NCBI GenBank assembly: GCA_002792115.1
Contig: PFNQ01000017.1
Location: forward strand, 1-33,759
From: Candidatus Woesearchaeota archaeon CG_4_10_14_0_2_um_filter_33_13
Lineage (GTDB): Archaea > Nanobdellota > Nanobdellia > Woesearchaeales > GW2011-AR9
Direction: 5' to 3'
DNA: 33,759 nt
Shown here: piece by piece, positions 32,309 to 33,759 of the stretch
Numbering within the stretch: the stretch's first letter is position 1
Layout of the letters: each line of letters opens with the position of its first letter
Program-made: the position numbers and the translations under genes
The notes under the pieces: model-generated
Told to the model about the DNA's origin: nothing
Databases searched by the model: none
The model's input: only the letters and a program-made list of their open reading frames with translations

Positions 32309-33343
32309 TTAATCCTCAAACCTTAATTTAAAACCATTATCATAGATGCTTACGTCTACTCCATTTACAGTTTTTGTTGGAGCCAATTTGCCATCTCCAA
32401 AAGTTTTGTACATCCAAGCCATAAACAAACCATACCAACTGTAACTTTCTTCTACACCATCAACAGAAATGATTAGACTTTCTTCCTCATCCGGAATGTT
32501 TGGGTCATCTCCATAAACGCAGATCTCTCTACTTTGGATATTTGTACATCCCATAGCAAAAGCAAAATATTCATTAGCATCATTAAGCTCTCTATTTTTT
32601 GTAGTTTCTTCTTTTGGTCCTTGGATAACGTTGGGTTGCATCAGGATTGTTTTACTAAAATAATTATTCTCCTTGACTATATCAGCTTCTCCTAATGGAT
32701 CTACCCTTACCGCAATCTTTACTTCTAATTGGTTGATGCTTAACTCTCCTACCGGGAAGTTTAATGCTGCGAACTCTTTATAAGAATTTTCTGAATCAAA
32801 AATGACCGTTTCGCCCGGATTTAGTTGTAGATAATATCCCTCCATAGTTTGTTCATGCTTCTGACTGTAAATTGTTTCTATCTCTTTTAGATCATTTTTA
32901 ATTTGTTCAGGAGTGTAACTTAAGCTCTCCGCTCTTATCATATAACTATCTTTTCTCTTTTTGATTTCTTCAAAGCTTTCAGCTGGAGCCAAATATATAT
33001 GATTCTCCTCGTAGACTGCAGAAACCATCTGTTCTGTTCCATCAACTTTGATAATATTCAATGGAGGCAAATTACTTGTAATTTCTCTTCCAGTTAAAAC
33101 CTGTGTTAGTGAACTGGGAAACAAAGGTTCCTCATGAATGTCTAAGAACCAGATGTTTACTGGTAATCTTGTTATTGCAGGTTCATCCCCAATATTTTTG
33201 AGATACAACATGTAATGATAAGATTCCTTAGGTTCAATAACATCAGTCTTCAGTCTTAAGTCTTCAACTATTAAATCAGCGCTGCCTAAAGCAGAAACAC
33301 TTATTAATATTAGCAAAAAAATACTGGCAATTAATATTTTCAT
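32309..33343 (-). CDS. Secreted CARDB/Ig-like protein
   Basis: The protein has 344 residues with a cleavable signal peptide (1-22, ending S-A-L-G-S-A). Residues 23-100 look like a CARDB-type beta-sandwich (D-L-I-V-E-D-L-R-L; Y-H-Y-M-L-Y-L-K-N-I-G-D-E-P-A). A helical segment (about 125-160) and a second beta domain (L-N-P-G-E-T-V-I-F-D; V-K-I-A-V-R-V-D-P-L-G-E-A-D) follow. The C-terminal part has C-T-N...E-I-C-V-Y-G-D-D-P, which could form a disulfide. No C-terminal anchor is present. The start has a GAGGTG Shine-Dalgarno site as in the gene at 20720. A surface or secreted role is inferred. Confidence 0.68.
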   Translation of the reverse strand: MKILIASIFLLILISVSALGSADLIVEDLRLKTDVIEPKESYHYMLYLKNIGDEPAITRLPVNIWFLDIHEEPLFPSSLTQVLTGREITSNLPPLNIIKVDGTEQMVSAVYEENHIYLAPAESFEEIKKRKDSYMIRAESLSYTPEQIKNDLKEIETIYSQKHEQTMEGYYLQLNPGETVIFDSENSYKEFAALNFPVGELSINQLEVKIAVRVDPLGEADIVKENNYFSKTILMQPNVIQGPKEETTKNRELNDANEYFAFAMGCTNIQSREICVYGDDPNIPDEEESLIISVDGVEESYSWYGLFMAWMYKTFGDGKLAPTKTVNGVDVSIYDNGFKLRFED

Positions 33344-33448
33344 TTTACACCTCTTCTTGAACTAACTTTTGATTTGATTTAATTAAACAAAATAAGTATA
33401 TAAACTTTTACAAAACCTTAATAAATAATTGAACTAATTAGTTATCAA

Positions 33449-33759
33449 ATGAAAAAGTTATTTTTTCTTGCTGTGTTATTATCCCTAAGTTTTGTAGGTT
33501 ATTACTTTGTTGATTTTCAATCTATCAGTTCTAATCTAATTACTGGGGAATTTTCTACAAGTGATACAATTAGTTCTGTTGCTGACCAAGGTAATGTTGA
33601 GGTTTATTTTTGCCCGCGGGATAATTGTGATCTAGTTTTGGAACAATTCATTGATTCTGCACAAGAGAGTATTCATTGTGCTTTCTTCGAGTTAGATTTA
33701 GATAATTTACGTAATCTCATTCTAGAGAAATCAGAACAAATTGATGTTAGAATTGTTAC
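33449..33759 (+). CDS. PLD-like (phospholipase D superfamily) secreted protein, 3' truncated
   Basis: A new gene starts at ATG 33449 and runs off the right edge after 103 codons. It has a signal peptide or anchor (L-F-F-L-A-V-L-L-S-L-S-F-V-G). The start of a PLD-like domain follows: V-E-V-Y-F-C-P-R-D-N-C, then F-I-D-S-A-Q-E-S-I-H-C-A-F-F-E-L and a run toward V-R-I-V. This resembles secreted Nuc/PLDc_2 nucleases or phospholipases. The H-K-D catalytic motif would lie beyond the edge. TATATAAA at 33397-33404 would start transcription about 22 nt before the ATG. Confidence 0.7.
   Translation, partial: MKKLFFLAVLLSLSFVGYYFVDFQSISSNLITGEFSTSDTISSVADQGNVEVYFCPRDNCDLVLEQFIDSAQESIHCAFFELDLDNLRNLILEKSEQIDVRIV

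Overview
This window looks like an AT-rich archaeal chromosome segment, most likely from a DPANN archaeon of the Woesearchaeota/Pacearchaeota type. That placement is inference. The archaeal evidence is direct: ribosomal protein eL15, archaeal SepF, archaeal-type prolyl-tRNA synthetase, an ER/archaeal-type signal peptidase, a PGF-pre-PGF-like surface protease, tRNA genes with bulge-helix-bulge introns, and TATA boxes about 25-31 nt before many start codons (leaderless mRNAs). Other genes start behind GGAGG/GAGGTG Shine-Dalgarno sites. No phage, IS element, CRISPR array or rRNA was seen.

Layout. 1-3.8 kb: the end of a TSP1-like surface protein, a histidine kinase split into two adjacent genes, a membrane-anchored OB-fold protein, two proteins of unknown function and a GNAT acetyltransferase. 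3.9-6.6 kb (minus): a metallophosphoesterase and proS. 6.7-10.5 kb: tRNA-Leu(UAG), a PAP2-like membrane phosphatase, a minus-strand operon (CBS pair, cation/proton antiporter, coiled-coil protein), a LAGLIDADG endonuclease and tRNA-Gln(UUG). Both tRNA genes can be folded into a mature tRNA only by removing two introns each. 10.6-18.3 kb: a secreted Ig-like protein, an M28 peptidase divergent from a permuted NlpC/P60-like protein, then an sppA and giant subtilase pair.

18.7-26.3 kb is the most distinctive region. It holds sepF, a membrane protein with Ig-like repeats on both sides of a central membrane helix, three tandem paralogous polytopic membrane proteins that share a P-F-L-L-V-F...F-A-I-[LM]-[EQ]-K-T-K motif, two small coiled-coil proteins, and a 767-residue type II/IV secretion (GspE/FlaI/TadA-like) ATPase. 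No pilin, archaellin or GspF/FlaJ-like platform protein is recognisable. This could be an undescribed ATPase-driven envelope machine.

26.3-33.8 kb: a double-HTH Lrp-like regulator, a hypothetical protein, a lactate permease gene broken by a one-base frameshift, an FmrO/ArmA-like 16S rRNA methyltransferase homologue, signal peptidase I, a helical protein, rpl15e behind a structured leader, a secreted CARDB-like protein, and the start of a PLD-family protein cut by the right edge.
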